From the NCBI GenBank assembly GCA_016764455.1, contig JAESRU010000117.1, forward strand, positions 1 through 5,450: a stretch of DNA of 5,450 nt. The letters run 5' to 3'. Made by a program: the position numbers and the translations under genes. The stretch is from Hyphomicrobiales bacterium. Its GTDB lineage: Bacteria; Pseudomonadota; Alphaproteobacteria; Rhizobiales; NORP267. Below, piece by piece: positions 5,295 through 5,450 of this stretch (positions are counted from its first letter, which is position 1; each line of letters opens with the position of its first letter). The notes beneath the pieces were generated by a model. The model was not told where the DNA came from. It did not search any database and saw only the letters and a list, made by a program, of their open reading frames with translations.

Positions 5295-5300
5295 AAGGAG
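5295..5300 (+). promoter_or_regulatory. Strong ribosome binding site ahead of an ATC start
   Basis: AAGGAG lies seven bases before the ATC at 5308, where the DUF1320 protein should begin. It is the strongest evidence for starting translation at this non-standard codon: nothing else in reach of it in that frame is a start codon, since a TAA at 5290-5292 closes the frame upstream and the next ATG is at 5356. Confidence 0.7.
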
Positions 5301-5307
5301 CAAGCCG

Positions 5308-5450
5308 ATCACCTACGCCACCCAAGCCCAGCTCCTGGACCGTTACGGCACCCGCATGCTGATTTCTCTCACCGATCGCGCCAAGCCTGCCACCGGTGTT
5401 ATTGATACCAGCGTTGTCGATCGCGCCCTGGCTGATACCGACGCGACCAT
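5308..5450 (+). CDS. Mu gp36-like DUF1320 protein, N-terminal part, with ATC in the start position
   Basis: The frame from 5308 reads (start)-TYATQAQLLDRYGTRMLISL, then TDRAKPATGVIDTSVVDRAL and ADTDAT, and runs off the window; 47 codons are seen. Proteins of this family begin with M-x-Y-x-T-x-x-x-L-x-x-R-(F/Y)-G and then L-x-x-L-T-D-R, which matches closely, so both the frame and the expected start point are clear. The codon at that point is ATC, not ATG/GTG/TTG. Either ATC is used with help from the AAGGAG site, the codon has mutated, or there is a base error. If only the ATG at 5356 were used, the conserved first helix would be lost. gp36-type proteins lie in the head-to-tail joining region of Mu-like genomes; their exact role is not established here. 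Confidence 0.8.
   Translation, partial: MTYATQAQLLDRYGTRMLISLTDRAKPATGVIDTSVVDRALADTDAT

Overview
The window is a stretch of the head-morphogenesis module of a Mu-like transposable phage, most likely an integrated prophage of a Gram-negative (proteobacterial) host. Every recognisable gene is on the + strand and the order follows phage Mu: portal (gp29/DUF935 type, 3' end only), gpF minor head protein, gpI protease/scaffold, a small capsid cement-type protein, the gpT major capsid protein, a gp35/HI1506-type protein, a small unrecognised coiled-coil protein, and the 5' end of a gp36/DUF1320 protein. The species cannot be read from this window. The moderately GC-rich composition and the style of the gpI and cement proteins suggest a proteobacterium, perhaps an alphaproteobacterium, but that is a guess.

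Layout: 1-525 portal C-terminus; 518-1738 gpF carrying an extra C-terminal nuclease-fold (PBECR2-like) domain; 1739-2142 a 404-base gap with no credible gene but several inverted repeats; 2143-3210 gpI, with a well-placed in-frame internal start at 2608 that would give a separate scaffold protein (Mu gpZ equivalent); 3210-3626 cement-type protein, coupled to gpI by TAATG; 3687-4580 gpT; 4581-4680 a short gap with a hairpin; 4681-5073 gp35-type protein with an added N-terminal coiled coil; 5076-5264 a 62-residue coiled-coil protein; 5308 to the end, the DUF1320 protein.

How they work together: portal and gpF form or join the DNA-entry vertex. The gpI N-terminal protease and the gpI/gpZ scaffold guide and then clear the prohead. 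gpT builds the shell and the 138-residue protein probably decorates it. The gp35/gp36-type proteins lie where head-completion or connector genes usually sit.

The most interesting points are: (1) the DUF1320 gene has a strong Shine-Dalgarno and a family-typical N-terminus, but ATC stands where the start codon should be; (2) the gap before gpI is where Mu has its late promoter P_I, and it holds a perfect 20-bp palindrome about 35 bp before a -10-like box; (3) a 44-nt two-tier hairpin lies just after gpF; (4) the nested scaffold start inside gpI is conserved in position; (5) gpF is fused to a probable nuclease-fold domain. Nothing here requires a wholly new system. The window is best read as a divergent Mu-like head operon with some unusual control elements.
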